Positions 33,302 to 42,387 of a stretch of 44,741 nucleotides of DNA are shown here, one piece after another; positions within the stretch are counted from its first letter, which is position 1, and the number at the start of each line of letters is the position of its first letter. The position numbers and the translations under genes are program-made. Source of the DNA: Candidatus Oleimmundimicrobium sp. (GTDB taxonomy: Bacteria > Actinomycetota > Aquicultoria > UBA3085 > Oleimmundimicrobiaceae); contig NZ_JAUSCH010000129.1 in NCBI RefSeq assembly GCF_030651595.1, positions 1 to 44,741 of the forward strand, given 5' to 3'. The notes beneath the pieces are model-generated. The model searched no databases, was not told the DNA's origin, and was given only the letters and a program-made list of their open reading frames with translations.

Positions 33302-34345
33302 TTGAAGAAAGAGAGAGTAGCTGTTGCCATGAGCGGTGGTAAAGATAGCGCGGTCGCGGCTTCACTATTGATTGACGAAGGATATGATGTTTTTGGCGTT
33401 ACTATGATATTATCCTCAGAGTCAAAACATCTTAAAAAAACTCAAAACACCTGTGATTATTTAAACATACCTCTTTATGTGGTTGATTATACATCGGTTT
33501 TTAAAGATAAAGTAATTACTCCGTTTTGTAATGAGTATCTGAACGGGGTAACTCCTAATCCCTGTATTGTTTGTAACAAACAGATAAAAATGGGCATTTT
33601 GCTCAATTGGGCAATTTCAGAAGGAGCAGCTTATCTTGCTACGGGGCACTACGCGAAAGTTTCATATGATTCAAAAACCGGACGCTTTTTACTTTACAAA
33701 GGGAAAGATAAGAAAAAGGATCAATCTTATTTGCTCTGGTCTCTTGACCAAACTCAGTTAAGTCATTTAAAAACGCCCTTAGGTGGTTTACTTAAAAGCG
33801 AGGTTTCCAAGATTGCTGAAGAACGAGGACTTTTTGAACTTGAAGCTGAAAGCCAGGAAATTTGCTTTATTCCCAATGATGATTATAGAAGTTTTTTACA
33901 AGGAAGACTTAAAGATTTTATTTCTCCCGGTGATATTGTTGACAAAACCGGCAAGGTTTTAGGAAGGCACCAGGGGTTGCCCTTCTACACAATTGGTCAA
34001 AGAAAAGGGCTGGGTATATCCCATAAAGAGCCCTTATATGTTTTAAATTTAAATAAAGAAAAAAATATTGTAATTGTTGGTGAAGAAAAAGACTTGTATA
34101 AATCAAGCTTAGTTGCTTCGAATTTAAACTTTATTCCCTTTAATGTTTTAGATAAAGAAATGGCTGTTGAAGCTCAGATTAGATATAATATGATGCCTTC
34201 ATCAGCTACAATTTTACCTTTAAGTGAAGACAAAGTTATTGTTAAGTTTGCTCAAAAACAGAGAGCAATTACTCCCGGCCAATCTGTTGTTTTTTATCAG
34301 AGAGACAAGGTTTTGGGTGGCGCAATAATTGATTTTGTAAGGTAG
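33302..34345 (+). CDS. mnmA: tRNA-specific 2-thiouridylase MnmA
   Basis: MnmA installs the 2-thio group on wobble uridine of Lys, Glu and Gln tRNAs. The 347-residue product has the PP-loop SGGKDSAVAASLL near residue 10 (the family usually has SGGVDS; here Lys replaces Val), NPCIVCNKQIKMG near 85 and SQEICFIPNDDY near 185, containing the two catalytic cysteines, and ATGHYAKV. TTG start after AAGGGGTG. The usual cysteine desulfurase partner (iscS) is not adjacent. rarA-mnmA order recalls Bacillus. Confidence 0.94.
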   Translation: MKKERVAVAMSGGKDSAVAASLLIDEGYDVFGVTMILSSESKHLKKTQNTCDYLNIPLYVVDYTSVFKDKVITPFCNEYLNGVTPNPCIVCNKQIKMGILLNWAISEGAAYLATGHYAKVSYDSKTGRFLLYKGKDKKKDQSYLLWSLDQTQLSHLKTPLGGLLKSEVSKIAEERGLFELEAESQEICFIPNDDYRSFLQGRLKDFISPGDIVDKTGKVLGRHQGLPFYTIGQRKGLGISHKEPLYVLNLNKEKNIVIVGEEKDLYKSSLVASNLNFIPFNVLDKEMAVEAQIRYNMMPSSATILPLSEDKVIVKFAQKQRAITPGQSVVFYQRDKVLGGAIIDFVR

Positions 34346-34396
34346 AATTTGATTTTGCTATATGATAAACTTTTCTTAAATTATATTGGAGGCAAA

Positions 34397-34759
34397 ATGA
34401 ACTGGTTAAATTTTTTATATTTAGTTTTATCGATAGCGATTATCGGGATTTCTATCGGGCTGGTTATACTTCTCGCTCGTTTTTCAAAAACGTTAAATAA
34501 TATAAATAAATTAGTTGAAGACGTACAACGAGAGGTTATGCCAATTGTGTCTGATTTACAAGTTACGGTTAATAAAGTAAATGATGGTTTATCGAGGATT
34601 GATGAGATAACCGGGTCTGTTAAGGATATTAGTGGTAGATTTAACTTAGTTGTTAAGATATTACAAGAAGCCGTTTCTTCACCGTTGATAAAATTAGCCG
34701 GTGTATCCGCGGGAGCAAAAAAAGTCATTAACACCTTAATTAAGAGAGAAGATGTATAG
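34397..34759 (+). CDS. DUF948-like membrane-anchored protein
   Basis: The 120-residue product has one N-terminal transmembrane helix (about residues 4-28), then an amphipathic helical region with LNNINKLVEDVQREVMPIVSDLQVTVNKVNDGL, the layout of DUF948 proteins. The function is unknown; the family neighbours YtxH-type proteins, as here, and is sometimes linked to general stress. ATG 34397 has a GGAGG box; an earlier in-frame TTG lacks one. The next gene is 3 bp away. Confidence 0.8.
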   Translation: MNWLNFLYLVLSIAIIGISIGLVILLARFSKTLNNINKLVEDVQREVMPIVSDLQVTVNKVNDGLSRIDEITGSVKDISGRFNLVVKILQEAVSSPLIKLAGVSAGAKKVINTLIKREDV

Positions 34760-34762
34760 CTT

Positions 34763-35053
34763 ATGGGAAGAAATAGAGGTTCAATTTTAAAATTTAGTTT
34801 AGGGATATTTACGGGGCTTAGTTTTGTTTTATTTCTTAGTCCTACAACAAGAGAAATTTGCAAGGAAAAAATATCTGAAGCGGTTGAGGTCGCGGAGCCG
34901 TACGCGCAAAAATGTTGGGCGCGGTTGCTGGATGCTATAAAAGAAGGGAAAGAAGCCGCGCTAAAAAAAGAAGAAGAGCTGGGAAAAAAACTTCAATCCA
35001 TGGAAGAACAAGAATCTTTTGCGGAAGAAGAACCCCCTGATTATATAGTATAA
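34763..35053 (+). CDS. YtxH-like small membrane protein
   Basis: The 96-residue product has one hydrophobic segment (ILKFSLGIFTGLSFVLFLSP, about residues 8-27) followed by a Lys/Glu-rich helical tail (TTREICKEKISEAVEVAEPYAQKCW...). This is the layout of YtxH-domain general-stress proteins. The acidic C-terminus (SFAEEEPPDYIV) is unremarkable. It is translationally close to the DUF948 gene, suggesting one operon with the AI-2E transporter downstream. Confidence 0.7.
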   Translation: MGRNRGSILKFSLGIFTGLSFVLFLSPTTREICKEKISEAVEVAEPYAQKCWARLLDAIKEGKEAALKKEEELGKKLQSMEEQESFAEEEPPDYIV

Positions 35054-35102
35054 TGTTTTTATCCCATAAATTTATTTTCTATATTATTTTTAAGGAGAAC
35101 AA

Positions 35103-36194
35103 TTGAGCAAAGAAAATAAAGGCGTTATTGATAAGTGGAAAAAATTGGGCATTGTTACCTGGTCGATTATCGGATTAATTTTACTTATTTTGGGCTTCTT
35201 TTTTTTATTGTTTAAAATTAAAACAGTTTTATTCCTTTTTTTAGGTATTTTTGCGATTGTCTATATTCTTGCTCCGGTTGTTGAGTATCTTGAGAAAAAA
35301 GGAATTTCAAGAATTTTTTCAGTTGTTTTAACATATCTCATTTTATTGGTTTTAATTTCGCTGGCTTTAACTTTTTTCATTCCTTTAATTATTGCTCAAA
35401 TTAAAAGTTTGGTTGACCACCTGCCCCTTTATTTTATAAGTATTCAAAATATTATTAAAAATTACCAAAGCCAACTTAAGACCTTGCCTCTATCCTCTCC
35501 GGCAATTGATTTTATTGAAAATTCAATAACACAGTTTACAGATGTGGCAATTAAAATGGCTTCTCGCTTGCCAACTTACACATTCAATGTTTTTTCGGTT
35601 GCGATATACGCTATTATTGCCCCACTTTTTGCGCTTGTTTTTTCATTTCATACGTTAAAAGATTTAAAACAGATAAAGGAAACATTTAATAACTTAGTAC
35701 CTGCAAATTATAGAAATGAAGCAAAATTAATTATTCGGAAGATAGATGTTATTTTAAGAGGGTTTTTAAAAGGGCAGCTTTTAGTAATGTTAGCTACCGG
35801 AACATTAAGTTGGCTTATTCTGCTTTTGTTAGGGGTAGATTATGCTTTTGCGCTGGGAGTCGCAATTGGGGTATTTGATATTTTTCCCTATCTTGGTCCA
35901 ATTTTGGCGGGAGCGCTTGCGGTCATCGTGGCTTTATTTGAATCACCAACTTTGGCTTTGTGGGTGGCGATTGCAATGGTGGCGGTCCAACAAATAGAGT
36001 CCTTGTTTATAGCTCCCAATCTTATGAGAAAACAAGTAAATTTACATCCTTTGGTTATAGTATTTGCAATGCTTGTTGGTGGAACCCTTTTTGGTATACC
36101 CGGTGTGCTTTTAGCAATACCGGTTGCTGCTGTCGGAAAAGGGATATTCTATTACTATTTTGAGAAATATGAATCTAAAGACGCGGAATTGTAA
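35103..36194 (+). CDS. AI-2E family transporter (PerM/YueF type)
   Basis: The 363-residue integral membrane protein has two N-terminal helices (about residues 18-55), a third (65-95), a soluble amphipathic region, and a C-terminal multi-helix block including the family motifs FLKGQLLVMLATGTLSW, VFDIFPYLGPILAG and HPLVIVFAMLVGGTLFGIPGVLLAIPVAA. The family includes E. coli TqsA and sodium/proton or peptide exporters; the substrate is unknown. TTG start with an AAGGAG box. It sits just upstream of alaS, as is frequent in Gram-positive genomes. Confidence 0.92.
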   Translation: MSKENKGVIDKWKKLGIVTWSIIGLILLILGFFFLLFKIKTVLFLFLGIFAIVYILAPVVEYLEKKGISRIFSVVLTYLILLVLISLALTFFIPLIIAQIKSLVDHLPLYFISIQNIIKNYQSQLKTLPLSSPAIDFIENSITQFTDVAIKMASRLPTYTFNVFSVAIYAIIAPLFALVFSFHTLKDLKQIKETFNNLVPANYRNEAKLIIRKIDVILRGFLKGQLLVMLATGTLSWLILLLLGVDYAFALGVAIGVFDIFPYLGPILAGALAVIVALFESPTLALWVAIAMVAVQQIESLFIAPNLMRKQVNLHPLVIVFAMLVGGTLFGIPGVLLAIPVAAVGKGIFYYYFEKYESKDAEL

Positions 36195-36232
36195 AAGTAA
36201 CGCAATAAATTATTTTGGAGTAATTAACGTAG

Positions 36233-38881
36233 ATGAAAAGTTCTGAAATTAGAAATAAATTTCTTACTTTTTTTAAAAAAAAAGGGCATGTTGTTTTGCC
36301 GAGTTCTTCACTAGTCCCTGATGATCCTACCCTTTTATTGACGACGGCCGGAATGGTTCAGTTTAAATCAATTTTTCAAGGGGACATTAAACCAACATAT
36401 CCTCGTGCTATTACTGTTCAGAAATGTGCTCGAACAACTGATATTGAAAAAGTTGGGCATACTGCAAGACATTTAACCTTCTTTGAAATGCTGGGCAATT
36501 TTTCTTTTGGAGATTATTACAAAAAAGAAATAATTCCTTGGGCTTGGGAGTTTTTAACGAAAGAGTTAGGTTTTGATAGCTCAAAACTTTGGATAACTAT
36601 TTTTAAAGATGACGATGAGTCCTTTGATATTTGGCACAAGGATGTTGGGATTCCCAAAGAGCGGATTGTCAGAATGGGTGAGGAAGATAACTTTTGGTCG
36701 GCTGGGGCTACGGGTCCATGTGGACCGTGCTCGGAAATATTGTATGACCTCGGTAAAGAAAGAAGTTGTGGGAAACCAGATTGTTTTATTGGATGTGATT
36801 GCGATAGATTTCTTGAAGTTTGGAATTTGGTTTTTATGCAATACCACAGAGATGAAAAAGGTGTTCTTAACCCTTTGCCCAAGAAAAATGTTGATACCGG
36901 TCTTGGGTTAGAGAGAGCTGCGTCAATTCTTCAAAAAGTGCCGAATAATTTTGAAACCGATCTTATAAAACCAATTATTGATAAAGTTGCTGAAATTGCC
37001 GGAGTTGCTTACGGGAAAGATGACAAAATCGATATTTCCCTTAAAGTAATTGCTGATCACGCGCGGGCGATGGTTTTTCTTGTAAGTGATGGAGTTTTGC
37101 CTTCAAATGAGGGCAGGGGGTATGTTCTCCGTCGTCTTATTAGAAGAGCTGTTCGTCATGGACGATTAATTGGAATTGAGAGAGGGTTTTTAAAAGATAT
37201 TGCTGCCATTGTGGTGGATGTAATGAAAGATACATATAGAGAACTTGAAGAAAATAGTGATTATACATACCATATTTTGGCCAGCGAGGAAGAAAATTTT
37301 TCAACCACTTTAAAACAAGGTTTAAACATTTTAGATTCAATTATTGAAAAGGAAAAGAAAAAAGGAAGTTTATCTCTTAAAGGGGATTTAGTCTTTCAAC
37401 TTTACGATACCTATGGTTTTCCGCTTGAATTAACCCGCGAAATTGCAGAGGAAAATGGTTTTAAAATAGACGATAAAGGTTTTGAAAAACTAATGGAAGA
37501 ACAGAAAAAGAAAGCAAGGTCTGCGCGCGGGCAAGCATCATTTGAAACTGCGAAAGAAATTTATACCGAAATTTTTGATAAATTTGGTGAAAATAAGTTT
37601 GTTGGCTATCAAAAAGATTCTGCCGAGGCAGTGGTGCAATCCGTTATTAAAGGAAATGTATTTGCGCCTCGTGCCCAAAAAGGCGATAAAATTGAGATGA
37701 CCCTTGACCAAACACCTTTTTATGCTGAAAGAGGTGGTCAAATTGGAGATACCGGTTTAATTGAAACACCAACCGGCAAAGTTAAAATTGTGGATGTCTT
37801 TATGCCAATTCCCAACATGTATGTTCACAGAGGGGCGGTTGAGGAGGGATTTATAGAGGTTTCGCAAAAAGCTAAGGCAAATATTGATACTGAAAGGCGA
37901 GCAGCTATATCTAAAAATCATACTGCTACGCATATTCTTCAACGGTCTCTTAAAAAAGTTTTAGGAAATCACATAAAACAAGCCGGTTCTTTTGTTAGTG
38001 GTGACAGACTGAGATTTGATTTTGCACATTTTGAGTCCATTAATCCCGGTGTTCTTAAAAAAATTGAAAAATTAGTAAACGAAAAAATCTTAGAAAACCA
38101 ACCGGTAAGAGTTTATATAACTTCACTTGAATTTGCCCGTGAACAGGGAGCCGTTGCTTTGTTTGGAGAAAAATACGGCAAATTTGTTCGCGTTATAGAG
38201 GTGGGTGATTTTAGTAAGGAGCTATGTGGGGGGACCCATGTTGATAGAACCGGCGATATAGGGCTTTTTAAAATTATTAGCGAGGGAAGCATTGCGGCCA
38301 ATACACGCCGGATTGAAGCATTGACTTCTTACAATGCATTAAACTATGTGAATAAAGAAGAAGAACAATTGAAAGAAGTTTCTAATTTGCTTAAAGTCGG
38401 AAGTTTTGATATTGCTAAAAAATTGAAAAGTCTATTGGATTTGGTTAAAAACAACGAAAAAAAGATTAAAGATTTGCAAATTAAAATAGCTAAATATGAA
38501 ACTAATGATTTAATTTCATCGGCTCACCAAATTGGTGATTTCAAGGCTATCGTTGAAGAAGTAAGCCTAAATGATATGGATGACTTAAGGTCTTTTGTTG
38601 ACATATTAAAGAATAAGCTTGGAGAAGGGGTTATTGTATTGGGCGTATCTTCAGAAGGTAAGGCAGTGCTAATTTCTGCTGTTTCTCCCAAGCTGGTTAA
38701 ACTTGGATTTAATGCCGGGAATATTCTTAAGGAAGTTGCGCCTATAATCGGCGGAGGCGGCGGTGGCCGACCCGAAATGGCACAAGCCGGAGGAAAGAAT
38801 CCTGAAAAAATGGAACTCGCTCTTAAAAAAGCTTTAGAATACATACGAGAGAAAAGTGACGCAAACATTTCTGATAAATAA
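36233..38881 (+). CDS. alaS: alanyl-tRNA synthetase
   Basis: The 882-residue product has the AlaRS N-terminus (IRNKFLTFFKKKGHVVLPSSSLVP), aminoacylation domain (ARTTDIEKVGHTARHLTFFEMLGNFSFGDY), the editing domain with zinc ligands HTATH near residue 562 and CGGTHV near 666, and a C-terminal oligomerisation/C-Ala domain with a Gly-rich GGGGGGRPEMAQAGG. An additional Cys-rich stretch CGKPDCFIGCDCD lies near 180. ATG after a TTGGAG box; no T-box leader is present in the 38-bp gap. ruvX follows. Confidence 0.97.
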   Translation: MKSSEIRNKFLTFFKKKGHVVLPSSSLVPDDPTLLLTTAGMVQFKSIFQGDIKPTYPRAITVQKCARTTDIEKVGHTARHLTFFEMLGNFSFGDYYKKEIIPWAWEFLTKELGFDSSKLWITIFKDDDESFDIWHKDVGIPKERIVRMGEEDNFWSAGATGPCGPCSEILYDLGKERSCGKPDCFIGCDCDRFLEVWNLVFMQYHRDEKGVLNPLPKKNVDTGLGLERAASILQKVPNNFETDLIKPIIDKVAEIAGVAYGKDDKIDISLKVIADHARAMVFLVSDGVLPSNEGRGYVLRRLIRRAVRHGRLIGIERGFLKDIAAIVVDVMKDTYRELEENSDYTYHILASEEENFSTTLKQGLNILDSIIEKEKKKGSLSLKGDLVFQLYDTYGFPLELTREIAEENGFKIDDKGFEKLMEEQKKKARSARGQASFETAKEIYTEIFDKFGENKFVGYQKDSAEAVVQSVIKGNVFAPRAQKGDKIEMTLDQTPFYAERGGQIGDTGLIETPTGKVKIVDVFMPIPNMYVHRGAVEEGFIEVSQKAKANIDTERRAAISKNHTATHILQRSLKKVLGNHIKQAGSFVSGDRLRFDFAHFESINPGVLKKIEKLVNEKILENQPVRVYITSLEFAREQGAVALFGEKYGKFVRVIEVGDFSKELCGGTHVDRTGDIGLFKIISEGSIAANTRRIEALTSYNALNYVNKEEEQLKEVSNLLKVGSFDIAKKLKSLLDLVKNNEKKIKDLQIKIAKYETNDLISSAHQIGDFKAIVEEVSLNDMDDLRSFVDILKNKLGEGVIVLGVSSEGKAVLISAVSPKLVKLGFNAGNILKEVAPIIGGGGGGRPEMAQAGGKNPEKMELALKKALEYIREKSDANISDK

Positions 38882-38906
38882 ACTTTGAGATGAGGGTTTT
38901 TGATTT

Positions 38907-39326
38907 ATGAGAATAATTGGTTTAGATATTGGTTCAAAGCGCATTGGAGTTGCTGTTTCAGATGCCCTTTGTGTGATAGCCCAGCCCTTAACTACAGTTT
39001 TGCGAAGTACTTTTGAAGATGAGATTAAAATTATAAAAAAATATATTGAAGATTATGATGTTGATAAAGTGGTTGTTGGTGTTCCGTATAGTTTAAGTGG
39101 CGAAATTGGCCCTCAAGGAAAATTAACGCTGGATTATATCGAAAAACTTCAAAGTGAATTACAGATTCCGGTTATAGAATGTGACGAGAGATTTACAACT
39201 TATATTGCGAAAAAAACCCTTATATTAGCCAACATGCGGCGTGCTGAAAGAAAAAAAGTTATTGACAAAGTTTCGGCGGTTCTTATTTTACAAAGTTATT
39301 TGGATAGTTCGCGGGAGAATAGGTGA
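38907..39326 (+). CDS. ruvX: Holliday junction resolvase-like YqgF/RuvX
   Basis: The 139-residue RNase H-fold protein has DIGSKRIGVAVSD at the N-terminus, VVVGVPYSLSGEIGPQ in the middle, ECDERFTTYIAKKTL near residue 95 and a DKVSAVLILQSYLD end, with the catalytic acidic residues conserved. RuvX is implicated in pre-16S rRNA 5'-end processing and possibly recombination. The IreB/ReoM gene often found between alaS and ruvX is absent. mltG follows after 6 bp. Confidence 0.93.
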   Translation: MRIIGLDIGSKRIGVAVSDALCVIAQPLTTVLRSTFEDEIKIIKKYIEDYDVDKVVVGVPYSLSGEIGPQGKLTLDYIEKLQSELQIPVIECDERFTTYIAKKTLILANMRRAERKKVIDKVSAVLILQSYLDSSRENR

Positions 39327-39332
39327 AGTAAT

Positions 39333-40421
39333 TTGATAAGCCGAATAGATGAAAGGTATCTTAAGAGAAAAAATAAAGGGAGAAAGAGATTTTTCCTGAT
39401 TGTAATTTTATTAGCCGCGTTGCTAGTTGGGTTCGGGGGATATGTTAGTTTAAAGAATTTTCACCCGTTCTTATCCAGCAGCGCGTCTTTATCGGAACAG
39501 CCCGTTTTGGTTGAAATTCCCGCTGGCTCCGGAATTAATGAGATTGGCAAAATCTTGGTTCAAAAAAAGGTTGTTTCAAGTGCTTTTTACTTTGATTTAT
39601 ATGCTAAATTTAGCGGGCTGGGTAGTCGATTTAAATCCGGAAAATATAATTTAAGAGAGGGTATGTCATATTCAGAAGTTATTGGAATTCTTAATAAAGG
39701 TCCAAACACGCCTAAAAAATTTTATAAAGTGAGTATTCCTGAAGGGTTTACCTTAGAACAAATTGCTGAAAGACTGGGCAAAAACACGACAATTGATTCT
39801 GAAGAGTTTAAAGAGTTAGCTTTAAATGGTGAGGGGCTTGAAGTGGCAAATTATGATTTTCTTAAAGAAGTTCCGGTAAAGTCTTTAGAGGGTTATTTGT
39901 TTCCTAAAACATACAGTTTTTCAGAGGATGCAACCGCCAAAGATGTTCTTAAAATTATGCTTTCTCAGTTTAATCAAGAGATAAGCAAATTTGACTTTAG
40001 TCCAGCTGATGAAAAAGGATTATCTACACACGAAATTATAACAATAGCTTCTTTAATTGAAAAAGAGGTAAAAATTCCGGAGGAAAGGGAGTTAGTGTCG
40101 GCGGTAATATATAATCGTCTTGAAAAAAATATAGCTTTACAAATTTGCGCTACTGTTCAGTATATATTGCCACAACGGAAGACAAGTCTTTTTGAAGAAG
40201 ACTTAAAGATTGATTCTCCTTACAATACGTATCTTCACACAGGCCTTCCTCCCGGGCCTATTTGTAGTCCGGGCTCTACTTCGATTGAGGCCGCTCTTAA
40301 TCCTGCTTTGGTGGACTATTTGTACTATGTATTGACTGGTTCTGATGGGCATCATACTTTTACAAGTTCATATGATGAGTTTTTAAAAGCAAAAAAAGAA
40401 GCCAAAAATGGCAGTGAATAA
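39333..40421 (+). CDS. mltG: endolytic murein transglycosylase MltG
   Basis: MltG cleaves nascent peptidoglycan near the synthases and sets glycan length. The 362-residue product has a basic N-terminus, one transmembrane helix (about residues 17-40), a LysM-like region (EIPAGSGINEIGKILVQKKVV), and the YceG catalytic domain with IASLIEKEVKIPEERELVSAVIYNRL (catalytic Glu) and GLPPGPICSPGSTSIEAALNP. TTG start with a GTGAAG box. It overlaps the next gene by 14 bp. Confidence 0.95.
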   Translation: MISRIDERYLKRKNKGRKRFFLIVILLAALLVGFGGYVSLKNFHPFLSSSASLSEQPVLVEIPAGSGINEIGKILVQKKVVSSAFYFDLYAKFSGLGSRFKSGKYNLREGMSYSEVIGILNKGPNTPKKFYKVSIPEGFTLEQIAERLGKNTTIDSEEFKELALNGEGLEVANYDFLKEVPVKSLEGYLFPKTYSFSEDATAKDVLKIMLSQFNQEISKFDFSPADEKGLSTHEIITIASLIEKEVKIPEERELVSAVIYNRLEKNIALQICATVQYILPQRKTSLFEEDLKIDSPYNTYLHTGLPPGPICSPGSTSIEAALNPALVDYLYYVLTGSDGHHTFTSSYDEFLKAKKEAKNGSE

Positions 40422-41664
40422 ATTGACGGACAATAAGAATATTAAGCGCCCCGAACTCCTTGCTCCGGCGGGGAACCTTGAAAAACTTCGATTTGCAATT
40501 ACCTATGGAGCCGATGCTGTTTACATTGGGGGTAAAAAGTATAGTCTGCGCATGGGAGCGGAGAATTTTGATATCTCAGAAATAAAAGAGGGAGTCGATT
40601 TTGCTCATAATAACAGGGCTAAAGTTTATGTAACCGTTAATATTTTTGCTCATGATGAGGACTTATGTGGATTAGAAGACTATCTATTAAACTTAGCTAA
40701 TGTTGGTGTAGACGCGATTATTGTGGCCGATAACGGTATATTCTCAATAGCTAAAAAAGTAATTCCTGATATCCCAATTCATATAAGCACTCAGGCAAAC
40801 GTATTAAATGTTGCCAGCGCGGAATTTTGGAAGAAGATGGGAGCCGGAAGAATTACTTTGGCTAGGGAGCTTTCGTTTTTTGATATTAAAGAGATTACCA
40901 AAAGTGTCGATATAGGAATAGAAGTGTTTGCGCACGGCGCTATGTGTATTTCTTATTCCGGGCGTTGTCTTATGAGTAAATATTTAGCGGATAGAGATGC
41001 TAACAAGGGGGATTGCGCGCACAGTTGCCGGTGGAAATATTTTTTAATGGAAGAGAAAAGACCGGGAGAATATCATCCTGTTTATGAAGATGAACGGGGA
41101 ACATATTTTTTTAACTCAAAGGATTTATGCCTGGCAAAGCATGTTCCCAAATTAATTTCGGCGGGGGTAGATAGTTTTAAGATAGAGGGCAGAATGAAAA
41201 GTATTCATTACATAGCCACTGTTACAAATGTTTACAAGGAAATAATAGATGAATATTTTAGGTGCCCGGAGGAGTTCACCTTTCGGGAAGAGTGGATTGA
41301 TGAACTTGAAAAAGTAAGCCATCGACATTATACGACGGGATTTTTTGACAATTCAGCTAAAAAGGAAAAAACCGAAGTGATTGATTCGGCAAGTTATAAG
41401 CGGACTCATGATTTTGTAGGGGTTGTAAAGAAGAATGAAAGCAAAGATGGGATTATTAAGGTAGCTGTTAAGAATCGTATTTCGGTTGGAGATGAGATTG
41501 AGGTTCTTAGTCCGGGAAAAGTTTTTAGTTTTAGACTTTCCTCAATGTTTAATTCCAAAAATGGAGAGAAAATAGACGAAGCGCATGCTAATTATGTTGT
41601 TGATATTCCTGTTAAAATAGAGATAGTGAAGGATTCAATTTTGAGAAAACAATTGACGGGATAA
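40408..41664 (+). CDS. U32 family peptidase-like tRNA hydroxylation protein
   Basis: The 418-residue product begins with RPELLAPAGNLEKLRFAITYGADAVYIGG and contains the U32 signature EVFAHGAMCISYSGRCLMS, then CAHSCRWKY and FKIEGRMKSIHYIATVT. U32 proteins downstream of mltG in Bacillota are TrhP-like (YrrN/YrrO) and act in forming 5-hydroxyuridine at the tRNA wobble position; others hydroxylate 23S rRNA. Context and similarity favour TrhP, though Bacillus has two tandem copies and only one is present here. Overlaps mltG. Confidence 0.88.
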   Translation: MAVNKLTDNKNIKRPELLAPAGNLEKLRFAITYGADAVYIGGKKYSLRMGAENFDISEIKEGVDFAHNNRAKVYVTVNIFAHDEDLCGLEDYLLNLANVGVDAIIVADNGIFSIAKKVIPDIPIHISTQANVLNVASAEFWKKMGAGRITLARELSFFDIKEITKSVDIGIEVFAHGAMCISYSGRCLMSKYLADRDANKGDCAHSCRWKYFLMEEKRPGEYHPVYEDERGTYFFNSKDLCLAKHVPKLISAGVDSFKIEGRMKSIHYIATVTNVYKEIIDEYFRCPEEFTFREEWIDELEKVSHRHYTTGFFDNSAKKEKTEVIDSASYKRTHDFVGVVKKNESKDGIIKVAVKNRISVGDEIEVLSPGKVFSFRLSSMFNSKNGEKIDEAHANYVVDIPVKIEIVKDSILRKQLTG

Positions 41665-41677
41665 TAAAAATAAAAGA

Positions 41678-41806
41678 TCAGCTACCAGTCGCCAGCCTCC
41701 AGCAAAACAAAATATGAGTAGAGAAAAAGTGAGGAGAAAAGCAAAAAGAAATTTTTCTTTGTCATTGCGAGTCCTGGTGTTTTATTGGGGCGAAGCAATC
41801 TCAAGA
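41678..41806. repeat. heptamers and CATTGCGAG element before yqeG
   Basis: CAGCTAC, CAGTCGC, CAGCCTC, CAGCAAA (about 41681-41708) form a heptamer tract. A plus-oriented element GTCATTGCGAGTCCTGG...GAAGCAATCTC lies at 41761-41802. Nothing else is visible in the 200-bp gap. Confidence 0.65.
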
Positions 41807-41868
41807 TAAAGACATAGTGACATAGAAACCAAGTAGCCAAGAAGCAGGGTTTTAGAGGGGCGTTTAAT

Positions 41869-42387
41869 TTGTCAAAAAAAAGTTTTTTGAAAAAATTTTA
41901 TCCGGATGAGTATTATGAGTCAATTTTTAATATAGACTTTAAATGGCTTCAAAAGAGGAACATTAAAGGTTTATTAATTGATCTCGATAATACAATAGTA
42001 CCGAGAAAAGAGAGAGAAGTTTCGAAAAATTTAATAGAATGGTTTTCAGAATTATCGAAAAAGGGCTTTAAGGTTTGTATTATTTCAAATAATTGGAAGG
42101 CGAGAACCGGTAAAATTGGAAAAAGCTTAGGAGTGCCTGTTGTGGCAAGGGCTGTTAAGCCCAGACGCAAAGCTTTTGAGCGGGGAATGAAGATTTTAAA
42201 AACAAACAGGGAGCAAACAGCTGTTATTGGGGACCAAATATTTACAGACGTGTTTGGAGGAAATCGAATGAATCTCCTGACAATACTTGTTGTTCCTTTA
42301 AGTAAAAGCGATTTATTTTATACGAAGATTTTAAGGAAATTGGAGCGTTTAATTTTAAAGGGATATAAAGGGAGCCGGGAATGCTAA
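41869..42387 (+). CDS. YqeG family HAD-type phosphatase
   Basis: The 172-residue product has the N-terminal family segment FYPDEYYESIFNIDF, the HAD motif I LLIDLDNTIVPRK, motif II VCIISNN, a Lys in AVKPRRKAF and motif IV AVIGDQIFTDVFGGN. YqeG-type phosphatases include bacterial relatives of phosphatidylglycerophosphate phosphatases, but the substrate here is unproven. TTG start with a GAGGGGCG box. It overlaps aroE by 7 bp; yqeG-aroE linkage is common in Bacillota. Confidence 0.9.
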   Translation: MSKKSFLKKFYPDEYYESIFNIDFKWLQKRNIKGLLIDLDNTIVPRKEREVSKNLIEWFSELSKKGFKVCIISNNWKARTGKIGKSLGVPVVARAVKPRRKAFERGMKILKTNREQTAVIGDQIFTDVFGGNRMNLLTILVVPLSKSDLFYTKILRKLERLILKGYKGSREC